NCBI GenBank assembly: GCA_023614405.1
Contig: CM042685.1
Location: 189,444,257 to 189,508,256 of the forward strand
Length of the DNA stretch: 64,000 bases
Reading direction: 5' to 3'
Origin: Avena insularis
Lineage: Eukaryota; Streptophyta; Magnoliopsida; Poales; Poaceae
Part shown: positions 34,048-45,459 of the stretch, one piece after another
Layout: the number at the start of each line of letters is the position of its first letter
Position numbering within the stretch: position 1 is the stretch's first letter
Translations under genes and position numbers: made by a program
The notes under the pieces: model-generated
What the model was told of the DNA's origin: nothing
Databases searched by the model: none
Seen by the model: the letters and a program-made list of their open reading frames with translations, nothing else

Positions 34048-36980
34048 AGTTGCTCTTGTTTTATCTACCCATTCTTGTTACTTTGTGCTTCTTTGATTTA
34101 TTTTCTTACAATATTATTATGCATAGGAAGTGGGTTAGACTGAAATTTGTTTTGAATTTGCTTCTTGATGCTCTCTTTTATTTCAATTCATATTTCTCAT
34201 GTGAGCATCTTCTCAAACTCTCAAGCCTAACTTAAAGGCGTTAAAGAAAAGTACTTCTTAGGAGATAACCCAATAGTTTTCTTGAGTCTTGGAAGTTATT
34301 ACTTCTATAATAACCTCTCCTTATCATTTTTGTTTGATTTTTGTGTGCCAAGAATAACCTCTAATGAGAGGGAAGTAAGATTTGGGGAGTTGCTGTCCCG
34401 AAACAGATTTTTGTGCTCCACTGTAAAAATTAGTGTAAAATCTCTGTAAGTCGGGTTGAGATGATATTTTCTGAATAAATCCCACAATATGTTAGCGAAC
34501 TTTCATTAGTTCAACACTTTTTTATTTGAGCAGCAGAAGGTCTTATAAAAAATCGGTTTCTACCTACTGGTATGTTTTGACAGATTTCTGCCATTATTTG
34601 CATTTGCTTCTTATTGATTCCATTTTGGGTTCTTATTGGGAAATTGAGATTTTTGAGGGAATTGCTACAGTATCTTGTGTCTTTAATGAAAGTTTTTCTG
34701 TTTTAAAAATAAAACCTAACCGTCTATTATCTTTTGAATGCACTAATGTTGCTAATGAAGATTGTGTGAAGTTTTGTATGAAGGAAAATTTTCAGGTGTA
34801 AAGGAAGAATGATGTAATGAGATGAAGAATGTATAAGAGCTCAAGCTTGGGGATTCCACCCCGTGTCACCCCAAGAAATATTCAATAGGTACAAGTGTCA
34901 AAGCTTGGGGATGCCCAAGGCATCCCCTTCTACATCAATAAAGATCTCAGGTCTTTGTAGACACTTCATTTTTATTGTTTCATGCACTGTTGTGTTATTC
35001 TTGGAGCGTCTTAGTTTTGGTTTTTGGTTTTTGTTTGCTTAGTTTTCTCTAATAAAGTAGTTTGGACCCCCGTTCTCGCTGTGTTTTTTCAAATAAGTTG
35101 ATTGTTGTTGGAAGGGAATAGGAAGTTCTTGCTTTAGTAGTACACGAGGAGCTTGCTTTGACTGTGACTTAGACTCTATCATGTCATGCTATATGTTGTT
35201 TTGACCTTATGCTTAGTGATTATTGTTGTAGCATGACTTGTTCCAAACAATTAGGATTGCTTAATGTGGCTTTAAAGAATCATGCATTGTTTTATCATAC
35301 AAAAGCATAGTATTGTGGTATTCTCCTTTGATGCTTTGTTTGGGTTGACTTGGCACATGCTCACACCATGTTATGACTATGAACCAGACACCATAGTCTC
35401 TATGATCATTTAGTTTTTGACTTCTTTGTACCACTTTATGCTTTGATTAGTAATGTTTTGTCGCTCTGCATGATTATGGCCATTATTGCTCTCTTAGTTG
35501 GTCGCTCCCAGTCTTTTGCTAGCCTTCACTTGTATGAGTTAGCTCTACTCATGCATCCAACTCCCAATAAACCAAGTGATTCCAAAGTGTCCACTATAAA
35601 TTCCTATGCATGGTGTGTTACACCATTCCAAGTATATTCTTGTTTCATCTACCTTCCAATTAAAAAGTCTCTTTGTTATGTGAAAACTTAGTGATTAAAT
35701 CTCTCACAAACTTGATGGCACACTTATTTTTCTTGCCCCTAATAAACTTGAACCATTGTGTTATCTATGTTGTATATGCTTGCACTTATACATTGGGATT
35801 AGCAGAACCATGCTGTCATGGGGAACGCTTTCAACATTGTACTTGTACATTGTACCTAGTTGATATCATGCTCTTTTGTTTATGGATGTTGTCTTTGTGA
35901 AATGAAAGGGGAGCTTGTAAGTCCATGGAGTTATGTATGTGTGTTAGAGAAACGCCTGGGACGCTAGCCTAAGCCATGCCTAATCATGGTGGAAACTTAC
36001 AGCATCACCATAGTGAGCAATCTATGAAGCATTCTTCTTATAAAAAAGAGATAGAGATTGAGAAAAAGAAAAAATGAGAAAAGAGGAAAGAGAGAAAAGG
36101 CACCATTTTCCCATGGTAAATAAGAAGATTGCTGAGATGCTCATTGTTTTCTTGCGTTATCATTTTGATTATGGGATATCTCATGTATCATGTGCAAGGG
36201 GTACCCTGTTGGCGGTTCTCTATGATACACATGTACTTACTATGACAAGAACTTATCGGTAACTAAACTTGAGTAGCATGAGGAGCGGCCCTCGTATTCA
36301 AGGGACATGAGATTGCCAACTTATACTTTGTCAAGCATATACTCCATAGTTTGTTTACTTTAACCTTAATCACTTCAATATGCTTATGATAGGGGCAATG
36401 AGAGCTGAAAGCTAACAAGTACCATAATTTTTGGAAGCTCTTTATGTGACTTGAAATCCCTACTTCCCTTTTATGATAGGCCTTTGTTCCACCATTATAT
36501 TGAGTCTCCACCTTCTATCTTTTGGCACCAATTAAGAGAGCATAGTTGCCATTCTTAGTTCTATGTGCATTGTCCCAAAACTTATTAATTGATTCATATT
36601 GTTGATATTGCTTGCTCATGAACTATTTGTATCTAGTCACTCTTATGAACTTTGAAGGTGTCCTATGCATTTATTTGATACTCCATGAGGGACAAGCTGA
36701 ATTCCACTATGCCATGTTTTCTATATGTGAAACAAACAAACGTCTTTCAATGCATTGTTATTCATGATCTTTGTTTCTATCCTTTCATGTAGGATGCATA
36801 GTTACTTTGTCTTACTGTTAGAACTTCTTCTTTCATGCTCATGTTTAGAGTTCTTTGATCCCAGCTTTCAATGCTTGCAAATGGTTTGATCTTGATTTTG
36901 ACGTTGCATGTCACCTCAAAAATTATTCTTTTTATCACTTACCTACTCGAGGACGAGCAGGAGTTAAGCTTTCGGATGCT
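34048..36980 (+). repeat. 3' noncoding internal region of the second A copy
   Basis: It includes 34447-34562, which the first copy lost at the chromovirus deletion, and the hairpin at 34907-34927. A 91-codon plus-strand frame at 34526-34801 exists but the first copy shows stops in the homologous frame, so I do not call it a gene. The PPT at 36966-36979 reads AAGCTTTCGGATGC, changed in its G-run relative to the first copy. Confidence 0.8.
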
Positions 36981-37057
36981 TGATACGTTGCAAACGTATC
37001 TATAATTTTTGATGTTCCATGCTTGTTTAGTATCTACTTTGCTTTGTCTACACTTTG
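36981..37057 (+). repeat. Third LTR of A, first 77 bp only
   Basis: It starts TGATACGTTGCAAACG and is homologous to the other A LTR starts until CACTTTG at 37057, where the Tat element begins. The remainder lies beyond the right window edge. The candidate target duplication is CTTTG (37053-37057). Confidence 0.85.
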
Positions 37058-37581
37058 TGTTGGGGATGTGCTATGGGTATGACCATAGGACGTCTCTAAT
37101 CCGAATAACCCGTGTGTCCCACATTTGGTAGCAAGGCCCATGGCCTGCTGGGCGGCCCAGTTAGATGGACCCAGAAGGGAGGCCCATGTCGGATAAAGGA
37201 AGGCTACGAAAGAGTCACCGACGTACCCGGAGCCTTGGAGTGCAAGACACGTTAGACTAGTTGTTTACCGTGTAGGACTCTGTAACCTGTCCAGCTAGGA
37301 CTTCGCGTGTAACTCTAGGATCTGGAGACTATATAAGCCGGACCTATGGGAGCCTTTAGGGCACGCACAACTCATATTGCGCACAGTGAACTGATCCCTG
37401 TAACTCGGCGTATTGCCATTATAGTGATTTATAGCAGGAGTAGGATCCCGCCACCGTCGTGGGATCTAAACCTGGGTAAGCTGTGTTACCTCGTACCCGC
37501 CAACCTTCCTCCTTACCCCACGTCTCTAAATACGCTCTGTGAGGACCCCTCCATGGCTTACTCGTCGGCAATACCACGACA
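37058..37581 (+). repeat. 5' LTR of B
   Basis: It starts TGTTGGGGATGTGC and ends ATACCACGACA, just before the PBS. It interrupts the third LTR of A. The mate LTR is outside the window, so boundaries rest on the TG/CA ends and the PBS position. Confidence 0.85.
37330..37337 (+). promoter_or_regulatory. TATA box of the B LTR
   Basis: TATATAAG in GGAGACTATATAAGCCGG, a strong plant TATA match about 250 bp before the LTR end; transcription would start about 30 bp downstream. Confidence 0.75.
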
Positions 37582-37582
37582 G

Positions 37583-37600
37583 TTGGCGCCCACCGTGGGG
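37583..37600 (+). other. PBS of B
   Basis: TTGGCGCCCACCGTGGGG, the sequence commonly seen in Tat-lineage grass elements, one base after the LTR end. Confidence 0.85.
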
Positions 37601-39820
37601 CAAGAGGCGCTTCAGGCTCTAGAACAGACAAGGTTCAAGCTCTTCGCGGGAATCGGCGAAACCGTATCCATCGCCCATGTTCTCTTCTTCGGCAATGTTC
37701 CGATCGTCCCTACCGACGAATTTTGGATCTCGGCAAAGACGAACCCCACCCGCTGCTCGATCGTCCCAATCGAGGACATCCACCTCTTCATCGGCGAAAC
37801 CGACTCGGGTACTAGTTCCCTGGAAGTCAGAGGAGCATCAAGGCCCGCACGGACCGCCTACGGGTAGGTTACATTCGCGGAAGGATCGAAGTCGGATCTC
37901 TCTTTGGAGTTTGCCGACATAGATCGGAAAATTTCAAGGCCCACCCAAACCGCCCCTGTGCAGTATATAATGGTGGAAGATCGCTGCAAGTCCGCTAGCT
38001 TCGCCCGTGCGTATGGACAGCAGAGATCCAAGTTCGTCGGCATGGTGACTATCTTTGATCTGGTGCGTTGCGTTCAGAGAGAGGGTGAAAACCCCCACGA
38101 TTACCTAGCCAGGTGGCTCCGTATACGGTCTGACCTGGAGCATTACCCCAATGATGATGCCATCTATCACTTTGTGGAAGTATCGGACTGCCGTACACTT
38201 CTCCGGCATACGCTAAGACGGCAACAAGCCGCAGGCGTCCTCACTTTCGAGGGCATGGTCCACACCATCAACAATTACGCGGAGGCAGAAGCTCAGGAAG
38301 TGCTCGCGGTCCTACCCGGCGCCCCTCCGCCTCAGCCACCGCCACCACCGCCTCTGGTCATTGTCGCTGCAGCCGCACCACCACCTCCAGTCATCGTCGC
38401 TACTGTCACACCACCACAACCCATCATCGAGGAAGACCCGACACCCTCTGACTCTGTCCTGGACGCGCTCTATGCCGACATCAGCGTTGACTTGGAGGAG
38501 ATAGACTTTAGCCCGGAGGAACTCGACTCTGCTATGCAAGAGATGGAGGAGGATATCAGACGCGACAAGCAGGCCGACAACGCCATCACATCCCGAGAGG
38601 TGTTCATCGCCATTGGGACCGTGATGGAGGAAGATCAACCCGGACAAGATCCGCCTAAAGCGCTAGACAAGGGGAAGGGACCACCTGTTGCTGCCGACAA
38701 TGATCGCGCAAAGTACATGCCCCCTCTGCCTAACCCAGTGCAGCAGCCGCAGGAACTCAACGTTGGTCCGAGTAACAAAAACACCGCAAACCCGCCGCCT
38801 CTGGCATCTACGTCGACGGCTGCCCAGATCACTCTAGCTTATAGAGTGATGTATGACAACCTGCTCGTCGAGCCCATGACTGTGGCTCATATACGGAACG
38901 TAGTCCATCTTGACGAGAAGCGCCAGAAGCTGCTGGAGGAAGCGTAGGCCATCGCGGAGCAAGGCGCAAAGCTGGATCAAGATCTGGCCAAGGCGCAGAA
39001 GTCAATAGAGAAAGCTAGAGCCATGCAGGCCGAGTATAAGACTCTGCTCAAGCAGCAGAAGGCTAAGAAAGCTCCGGCTCGCGTCATTAACGACCCTGGT
39101 GTATGGCAAAACCTAGGGTGGGCTCCCCCGAAGCCGCCACAAGCCAAGCCATACATTGACAACAAAGGCAGGCAGGTCATGCCCACTCCTATCCTCAACC
39201 TAGCCGTCGCCAAGACCCTGCTGGAGCAGGATAGATCACTCGCAGGTGTGGGACATGTCTATGACCTTGTATCAAAGGTGGTGAAATAGCAGGAAAAGGC
39301 CACCTCTCAGAGGATTGAGTCTGACCCAGCGGATTTCCAGTCTAGCAATCCTAAGCCACCAAGGGACCGATCTCCTCAGGATGTCGAGTCTCAGACAGGT
39401 TCATCAGAACGAAGACGGAGGGATGCACGGAACATGAAGGACGATATCCCCATATCCTCCAACCATGGAGGCAAGGCTCATCCTCGTCGCCCATCTCCAT
39501 CGCCCCGATCTCCCCGACATCGCGAAGACCCCAAAGCTCACCATCCAGACATGCCTCTGCCAAGGCAAAGCGGCATCATCATCCGCGACAACGCGGAGCA
39601 ACCCCGTCACGATGGAGAGCGCAACCAAGAAAAGAAGAGAAGCTCGCGTCATGACCCTCCGCGTCCGACAAGCAACCGCGACAAGAATGAGGCATCGCAG
39701 GAGGGTAACAGTAAGAAGGATAACCCACCGCCACCTACGCCTCCATTGCCCCCTAGCATCCACCATGGAGGAGGAGGCCCGCGTCGTTCACGTAGCCCAT
39801 CCCCTAGCGGCAAGAATTAA
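37601..39820 (+). pseudogene. Upstream ORF of B: gag-like module, Pro-rich linker, coiled coil, basic RS tail
   Basis: One reading frame stays open from inside the LTR to 39820 except for TAG codons at 37865, 38945 and 39287. In order it encodes a segment of unknown type, a region resembling the distal part of a gag capsid (NPHDYLARWLRIRSDLEHYP, about 38090-38150), a poly-Pro stretch (about 38325-38420), an acidic region, a likely coiled coil (LDQDLAKAQKSIEKARAMQA), and a basic Arg/Ser/His/Pro tail (39480-39815) of the sort that binds RNA. Extra ORFs before gag are known in Tat-lineage elements. The start codon cannot be settled. The role is not established; RNA binding or packaging would be inference. 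Confidence 0.6.
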
Positions 39821-39837
39821 AGAACAAGCCCGGAGCA

Positions 39838-41010
39838 ATACAACGCACATTCATGGCTAGACAAGATCCACGAGGCCCGGGAAGGACAATACCTAGGACC
39901 ACGTTGCTTTGGACCCGTAATACGGACCGCAACTTACCCCAGGGGTTTCCGGATTGACAAGACGATCAAGCCCTATGACGGCACCGCCAAACCAGCTACG
40001 TGGTTGTAGGACTACGACAACACGGTGGATATCACCGAGGGTAACCCCAATGTCGCCGTTAAGTACCTCCCACTGATGCTGACGGGCACGGCCCGCCAAT
40101 GGATTGATGACTTGACGGAGAAGTCCATCTACAACTGGTTGGACATGCAAGAAGGTTCACCAAGAACTTCGAGGGTACGTATAAGCGTCCCTGCACTTTT
40201 GGCGATCTACAGCGGTGCGTGCAAGAGAAAGACGAGTCATATCATGCCTATCTCTCTCGCTGGCTGGATATGAAGAATTCTTGCGCAGGAGTACATGCTC
40301 AGACCACCATGGCCACCTTCATCGATGGTTTGGAGAAAGGTATGTTGCTCTGACATAAGTTGCCTGCAGGACAATCATAGGCTCGATCTCAACCAGATGA
40401 TCCAGCTGGCCAATGAGTTCGCGGCTACTGCCAGCGATGCTCGCGGTTCCTTGCCGGCAATAGCCGTTCCAACCCAAGCTAAGAGGAACAACAACACCAA
40501 GTGGAAGAACCCGCCAGAAGAAAACCAAACCTCCGACATGGTCGCCATGACATTCGCAGGATGAGGTGATGGCGGATAGCATGGCTGAGAACAGGGGGCT
40601 GGTCGTGGGCAGCAGCGAGGTAGTGAAACTACCCCGGCAGCGCTCCGCGTTCCCCAAACATACGAGGAGTACCATGATATGCCATGCCTTGTTCTCCTCG
40701 ACGCCAACGGCAAAGCCACTCACACCAATCGCCATTGCAAGTTCGTCAACAACCTCAAGGAGGACCCGGAGTCTGGTTACAAGCAAAGTCGGAAGAACAT
40801 ACCGCGAGGCAAGGGCAAGGGGAATAAGAAGTAAGAGGAGTCCAATGATTCAAGTGACATGGACGAGGATGTTGACCCCAAGCACGCCGACAAGAGCGAT
40901 GGCAAGGGAAAGAACCCCTTCGATAAGAAGGCTGCCGTCTACCACACTTTCCTTGGTACTCCTACTGTCCAACAACAGAAAACCTCCATGAGGATACTGA
41001 TGGCCACCCT
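39838..41010 (+). pseudogene. gag: gag of B (Tat type)
   Basis: The capsid start CFGPVIRTATYPRGFRIDK (about 39904) is followed by the conserved WL/DY pair split by a TAG at 40007, then VKYLPLMLTGTARQWIDDL. Frames shift near 40150 and again near 40370, keeping recognisable capsid pieces (YKRPCTFGDLQ, AYLSRWLDMKNSC, MIQLANEFAA). A Gly/Arg/Gln-rich stretch near 40555-40620 contains TGA, TAG and TGA in the same frame. The C-terminal part has a Cys/His cluster (about 40680-40740), then a Lys-rich tail with a TAA at 40832. Gag would build the particle. Confidence 0.8.
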
Positions 41011-41026
41011 ACCTCCAGTTCCCTAG

Positions 41027-41570
41027 TACCTGCACTGGTCGGAGATTCCAATCACTTGGGACAGGAAGGGTCACCTAGACCTCATCCCTACGGAGAACCA
41101 GTACGCCATGGTCATCAACCCCCTGATTGACAGCAACGAGTTCACCAAATGCATGGTGGACAGTGGAAGCAACATCAACTTCATGTACCTGCATACGCTG
41201 CACAAGATGAACTTGACAGAGGCCAACCTAAGGTGGACCAGCACCGTGTTCCATGGCGTAGTTCCTGGCCGGGAGGCTCGGTCCCTTGGGTGCATCACGC
41301 TTTAGGTCGCCTTTGGTGATGTTAATAATTACCGCCAAGAGCGCATGACCTTCGAGGTGGTACCCTTGAAGAGCGTGTACCATGTCATCTTCGGATGCGA
41401 CATCTTCCACGCCTTCATGGCCAAGCCATGCTTCGTCTACAACAAGCTCAAGATACCTGGACCAAACGACATCATCACCGTATCCGGAAGCTTTACCAAG
41501 GCAAGGGACTATGAGATTGGAGAAGCAGCCTTTGGAGAATCTGTCCTCTATAGCGAAGAATTCAAGTAGA
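41027..41570 (+). pseudogene. pol: Aspartic protease of B
   Basis: After a TAG at 41024-41026 the frame encodes the retropepsin active site CMVDSGSNINFMY (about 41150-41190). The stretch continues through a TAG at 41303 to VYHVIFGCDIFHAFMA, the second conserved loop (about 41375-41425), and ends at a TAG at 41567. All these pieces are in one frame. The enzyme would cut the gag-pol polyprotein. Confidence 0.8.
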
Positions 41571-42530
41571 TCCAGAGCAAGGTCGATGCCACAGAGATGC
41601 TGGCGTCGAAGAAGCAGATATCTGACTCCGCCCCCGCCTTCAAGGCCGCCATCGAGACCAAGCCAGTGGAACTTGTGGTAGACGATGCCTCCAAGACCAC
41701 CACCATTGGGACGAATCTGGACCCTAAATAGGAAAGCGCGCTTGTCGAGTTCCTCCGTGATAATAGGGACATCTTTCCCTTGCAACCTGTCGACATGAAA
41801 GGTGTACCTAGGGAACTTCCCGAGCATAGCTTGAATATTGATCCAAAATGCAAACCGGTGAAACAACCTCTACGACGCTTCGGAGACGAGAAGAGACGTG
41901 CCATAGGGAAAGAGATAGCTAGGTTACTTAAGGTTAGTTTTATCCGAGAAGTCCTTCACACCCGATGGGTGGCCAATCCTGTACTTGTCCCTAAAAAGGG
42001 AACCAAAGAATTAAGAATGTGCGTTGGTTACAACCGGCTTGAACAAAGCGTGTCCCAAAGATCCGTTTGCTTTGCCTCGCATTTACCAAGTCATTGACTC
42101 GACGGCTGGCTCAGAACTTTTGTCTTTTCTTGATGCATACTTAGGATACCACGAGATAAATATGAGGAAGTCGGACCAATTGTCCACTTTGTTCACCACA
42201 CCTTACGACACGTTTTGCTACGCCACGATGCCCTTTGGGCTGAAAAACACAGGTGCTACGTACCAGCGGACTATGCAGCATTGCCTCCATGATCAAATTG
42301 GTCGGACCGTTCACGCCTATGTGTACTATATAGCTGTGATGTCCAAAAAGTCAATCGACTTAATCTTCGGCTTAAAAGAAACATTTGATAATCTTTGGAA
42401 ATACAACATGATGCTTAACCATAAGAAGTGCGTCTTCGGGGTTCCAGCCGGCAAATTGTTGGGCTTCATCGTTTCCCAACGTGGAATCGAGGTCAACCCA
42501 AGATCAAGGCCATCCTAAACATAAATCGTC
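41571..42530 (+). pseudogene. pol: Reverse transcriptase of B, catalytic pair lost
   Basis: After a TAG at 41729, RT motifs follow: HSLNIDPKCKPVKQPLRR, ANPVLVPKKGTKELRMCV, then a frameshift near 42040 into NKACPKDPFALPRI, FLDAYLGYHEI, MPFGLKNTGATYQR, then FGVPAGKLLGFIVSQRG. The catalytic motif, normally Y-V-D-D, reads Y-V-Y-Y (TAC TAT at 42324-42329), so both metal-binding aspartates are replaced. A further frameshift near 42500 leads to the RNase H region. Not functional. Confidence 0.87.
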
Positions 42531-43530
42531 CGACATGCCTGAAGGACATACAACGGCTAACAGGCTGCATTGCAGCAGTAAGCCGGTTCATCAGCCGACT
42601 TGGAGAGAAGGCTCTGTCGCTGTACAAGTTGCTGAAGAAGGCGGACAAATTTACATGGACGGACGAGGCAGATGCAGCACTGAAGAAGCTAAAGGAGATA
42701 CTCTCCTCGGCACCTATACTTGCAGAACCTGAGCCTATGTTAATCTACATGGCGGCCACCAACCGGGTAATCAGCATCGTCGTCGTGGTAGAGCAGAAAC
42801 AACCAGGGCATGAGTATGGAGTTCAACGACCAGTTTACTATGTAAGCGAGGTATTGAAGGAGTCCAAGCAACGTTACCCGCATTACCAGAAGCTAGCTTA
42901 TGGAGTGTTCCTTGCTTCTCGGAAGCTAAGGCACTACTTCCAGGAGCACCCTATCACAGTTGTGAGCAAAGCTCCACTATCCGACATCATCAACAATAGC
43001 GACGCTACAGGAAGGGTCGCGAAGTGGGGCATTGAGCTTACCGCCTTCGAGATCACCTACAAGAGACGTGATGCTATCAAATCACAGGCCTTGGCTAATT
43101 TCATCGCAGATTGGATGGAGATGCCAGATGCTACCCCTATACCAGAGCCAGAATACTGGGTGATGCACTTTGACGGATCAAAGCTACTCAACGGCTCGGG
43201 GGCTGGCATACTGCTACAGTCGCTAACAGGGGAAAAGTGCACTACGTTCTGCAGATCCACTTCGAGGCTACAAATAACATGGCGGAATATGAAGCACTCA
43301 TTCATGGACTTTGTGTAGCCAAGGATATTGGCATCAAGCGCATAGTTTGCTGTGGAGATTTCGACTTGGTTGCCCAGCAGGTGGCTGGCACCTGGAATGC
43401 GCGGGACCCTATGATGGCGGCATATCGAGAAGAAGTGGACGAGATAGCCAAGAGCTTCTTGGGCTATGGATTCAAGTATGTCACGAGGGAGGAAAATGAG
43501 GCGGCTGATCTACTATTAAAGCTTGGATAA
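42531..43530 (+). pseudogene. pol: Dual RNase H of B: retroviral-type plus archaeal-type domain
   Basis: The first domain follows the RT connection (FTWTDEADAALKKLKEIL, about 42650) with VYYVSEVLKESKQRYPHY and LASRKLRHYF; its DAS-like start has degenerated. The second starts with VMHFDGSKLLNGSGAGILLQ (about 43160-43220) and continues after a frameshift near 43230 with EATNNMAEYEALIHGLCVA and a GDFDLVAQQVAGTW segment. It keeps the catalytic positions D, E and D of archaeal-type RNase H. Having both domains is a recognised hallmark of Tat/Ogre elements and is the strongest support for the lineage call. Confidence 0.85.
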
Positions 43531-43779
43531 GGATGCAAACAAAATTCCGCCTGCGTTTTTCTAAAACATCTACGGACACCATCCGTGAAGGGAGCGGACC
43601 CCAAGAACCCGGACAAAGTTGACTCTTTCATTCACACAATGACAAAGGTCCCTCCAGCTTGGACAAAACCGTTCATGGAATATCTCGTACACGGAACTTT
43701 GCCCATCGACGAGGTTGAAAGTCGGCAAATAGTACGTCGAGCAAAGGGCTATACCATAATCAATGGATAACTCTACAAA

Positions 43780-44949
43780 ATAAGCACCACTGGTGTATAC
43801 CTCAAGTGTATTTCCCAGCAAGAAGGTATTGAAATCCTTCGTGAGATCCATTTTGGAGATTGCAGGCATCACGCCGCTCCTCGATCGTTGGTCTCCAAAG
43901 CCTTCCGTCAAGGATTCTACTGGCTGACCGCAAAGGCGGACGCCGGCAAGCTGGTTGAGACATGCATGGGATGCCAGTATTATGCCCGACAACCACATGT
44001 TCTAGCTGAAGAATTGCGAACAATACCAATAACTTGGCCGTTTGCAGTCTGGGGGCTAGACATGGTTGGTCCATTGCAGACGGCACCATGTGGGTTTACG
44101 CATCTGCTGGTAGCAGTTGATAAATTCACCAAATGGATAGAAGCTAAACCCATTAGAAAGCTTGATGGGGCAACTTCCCTTAGGTTTGTCTGGGATCTAG
44201 TGGTGAGATTTGGTATCCCACATAGCATTATCACTGACAGCGGCAGCAACTTATCACTCAGAGAAGTGGAAGCTTATTGTTGGGAGAAGGGCATCCGACT
44301 TGACCTAGCATCTATGGCACATCCAGAGTCCAATGCCCAAGTTGAGCGAGCCAATGGATTAATTCTACAGGGAATCAAGCCACGTCTTGAGGCACCACTA
44401 CATAGAGCAACTGGAGCCTGGGTGTAGGAGTTACCATCTGTTCTATGGAGTTTACGAACTACACCCAACAGATCTACCGGCTACACCCCTTATTTCATGG
44501 TATATGGAGCAGAAGCCATCCTGCCTTTCGACATCCTTCACGATTCACCAAGAGTTGCCGCCTACGACGAAGATGATGCTGAAGAATCCAGGCGCCTAGA
44601 TGTGGACCTTCTCGAGGAAGAGCACGTATTGGCATGCCAAAGATCCGCCATCTACCAGCAGAAGCTACGCAGGTACCATAGTCGTCATGTCCTGCATCGC
44701 TCGTTTAAAGAGGGGGATCTGGTGCTTCGACTTAAGCAGAAGAAGTCACACAAGTTATCCCCGACATGGGAAGGACCGTTCATCATAAGCAAGGCGCTAC
44801 TCAATGGGTCTTACTACCTAGTTGACAATCGTGAACTTGAAGATAGAACCAGCGATGATCATAAGCGTAAACGACGTGACCTGGATGATGACTACCCGGA
44901 GCTTGATTGGCCATGGAACATAGCACAGCTACGTCCTTTTTACACTTAG
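43780..44949 (+). pseudogene. pol: Integrase of B with one internal TAG
   Basis: The zinc-binding part runs over 43820-44000 (HFGDCRHHAAPRS, then CMGCQYYARQ). The catalytic core keeps D in WGLDMVGPLQ, D in IITDSGSNL and E in NAQVERANG. A TAG at 44425-44427 interrupts the frame just before ELPSVLWSLRTTP. Downstream the same frame continues through PYFMVYGAEAILPFD and a long charged helix to the GPF-type module (PTWEGPFIISKALLNGSYYL) and a stop at 44947-44949. No chromodomain, as expected for Tat. The region between the second RNase H and the zinc domain has additional stops (43528, 43769). Confidence 0.86.
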
Positions 44950-45459
44950 CATATTTTTTATATACTATGTACCTCTTATATGATAAATGAAATAAAGCTC
45001 TTTGGTTCACTCATATTCTTGAGTCTTTTATCTCCTTTGGTGTTCATTTGATCGTATAAAACCTTTATGTGCAAGTTTTTCATTTGCACTTGTGAAAATT
45101 CCGCCTACGGGCATTAGCTTAAGTTTTCTGGTCTACACGTTCTTTGTTGTTTTTATGTGGATTCTGGAGTAGTGACTTTCGGCACTTAAAGTCGGTGATT
45201 TTGTGCTTCGGTTTTGACGGTGCCATTGGGCATCATCGCCTGAGCACATGGTTCCAACTACGAGTCTTCTAACTCATGAAAAGTCAAGCATAAAAACCAA
45301 AGTAATGGATAATCCAGCACTTGCTTAAAAAAATATACATGCTGGAACTAGTACTTAAGTAGCAGGAAACATACAACTATTGTTTTTCTGCCTTAAGATT
45401 AACACAGTAGTTTCTCCGCATACATACATCCAGAGGATACAAATATTATAAAGTGTTTT
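44950..45459 (+). repeat. B spacer between integrase and the antisense gene
   Basis: No gene. AATAAA at 44991-44996, about 42 bases after the pol stop, is a plausible poly(A) signal for the sense transcript. The antisense gene also ends in this direction, so the two transcripts would converge here. Confidence 0.5.

Larger units (their letters stand above)
8402..37057 (+). mobile_element. A: tandem Athila-type retrotransposon, LTR-internal-LTR-internal-LTR
   Basis: Three LTRs in the same orientation (8402-9272, 31141-32700, 36981-37057 truncated) flank two internal regions. The first internal region is 9273-11013 plus 28733-31140 and is split by the chromovirus. The second is 32701-36980 and is uninterrupted. 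Both have the tRNA-Asp type PBS and the same unknown ORF; neither has protease, RT or integrase. The middle LTR serves both as the 3' LTR of the first copy and as the 5' LTR of the second. This arrangement is expected from unequal recombination between LTRs of two copies. The third LTR is interrupted by the Tat element at 37058. Confidence 0.88.

Noticed and set aside
34526..34801. 91-codon ORF in the second A copy
   Set aside because: The homologous frame of the first copy (28733 onward) contains stops and there is no motif; treated as noncoding tail.
38312..38832. Minus-strand ORFs opposite the Pro-rich part of B
   Set aside because: They are shadows of the sense frame's CCN/GCN-rich codons; the sense frame continues on both sides.
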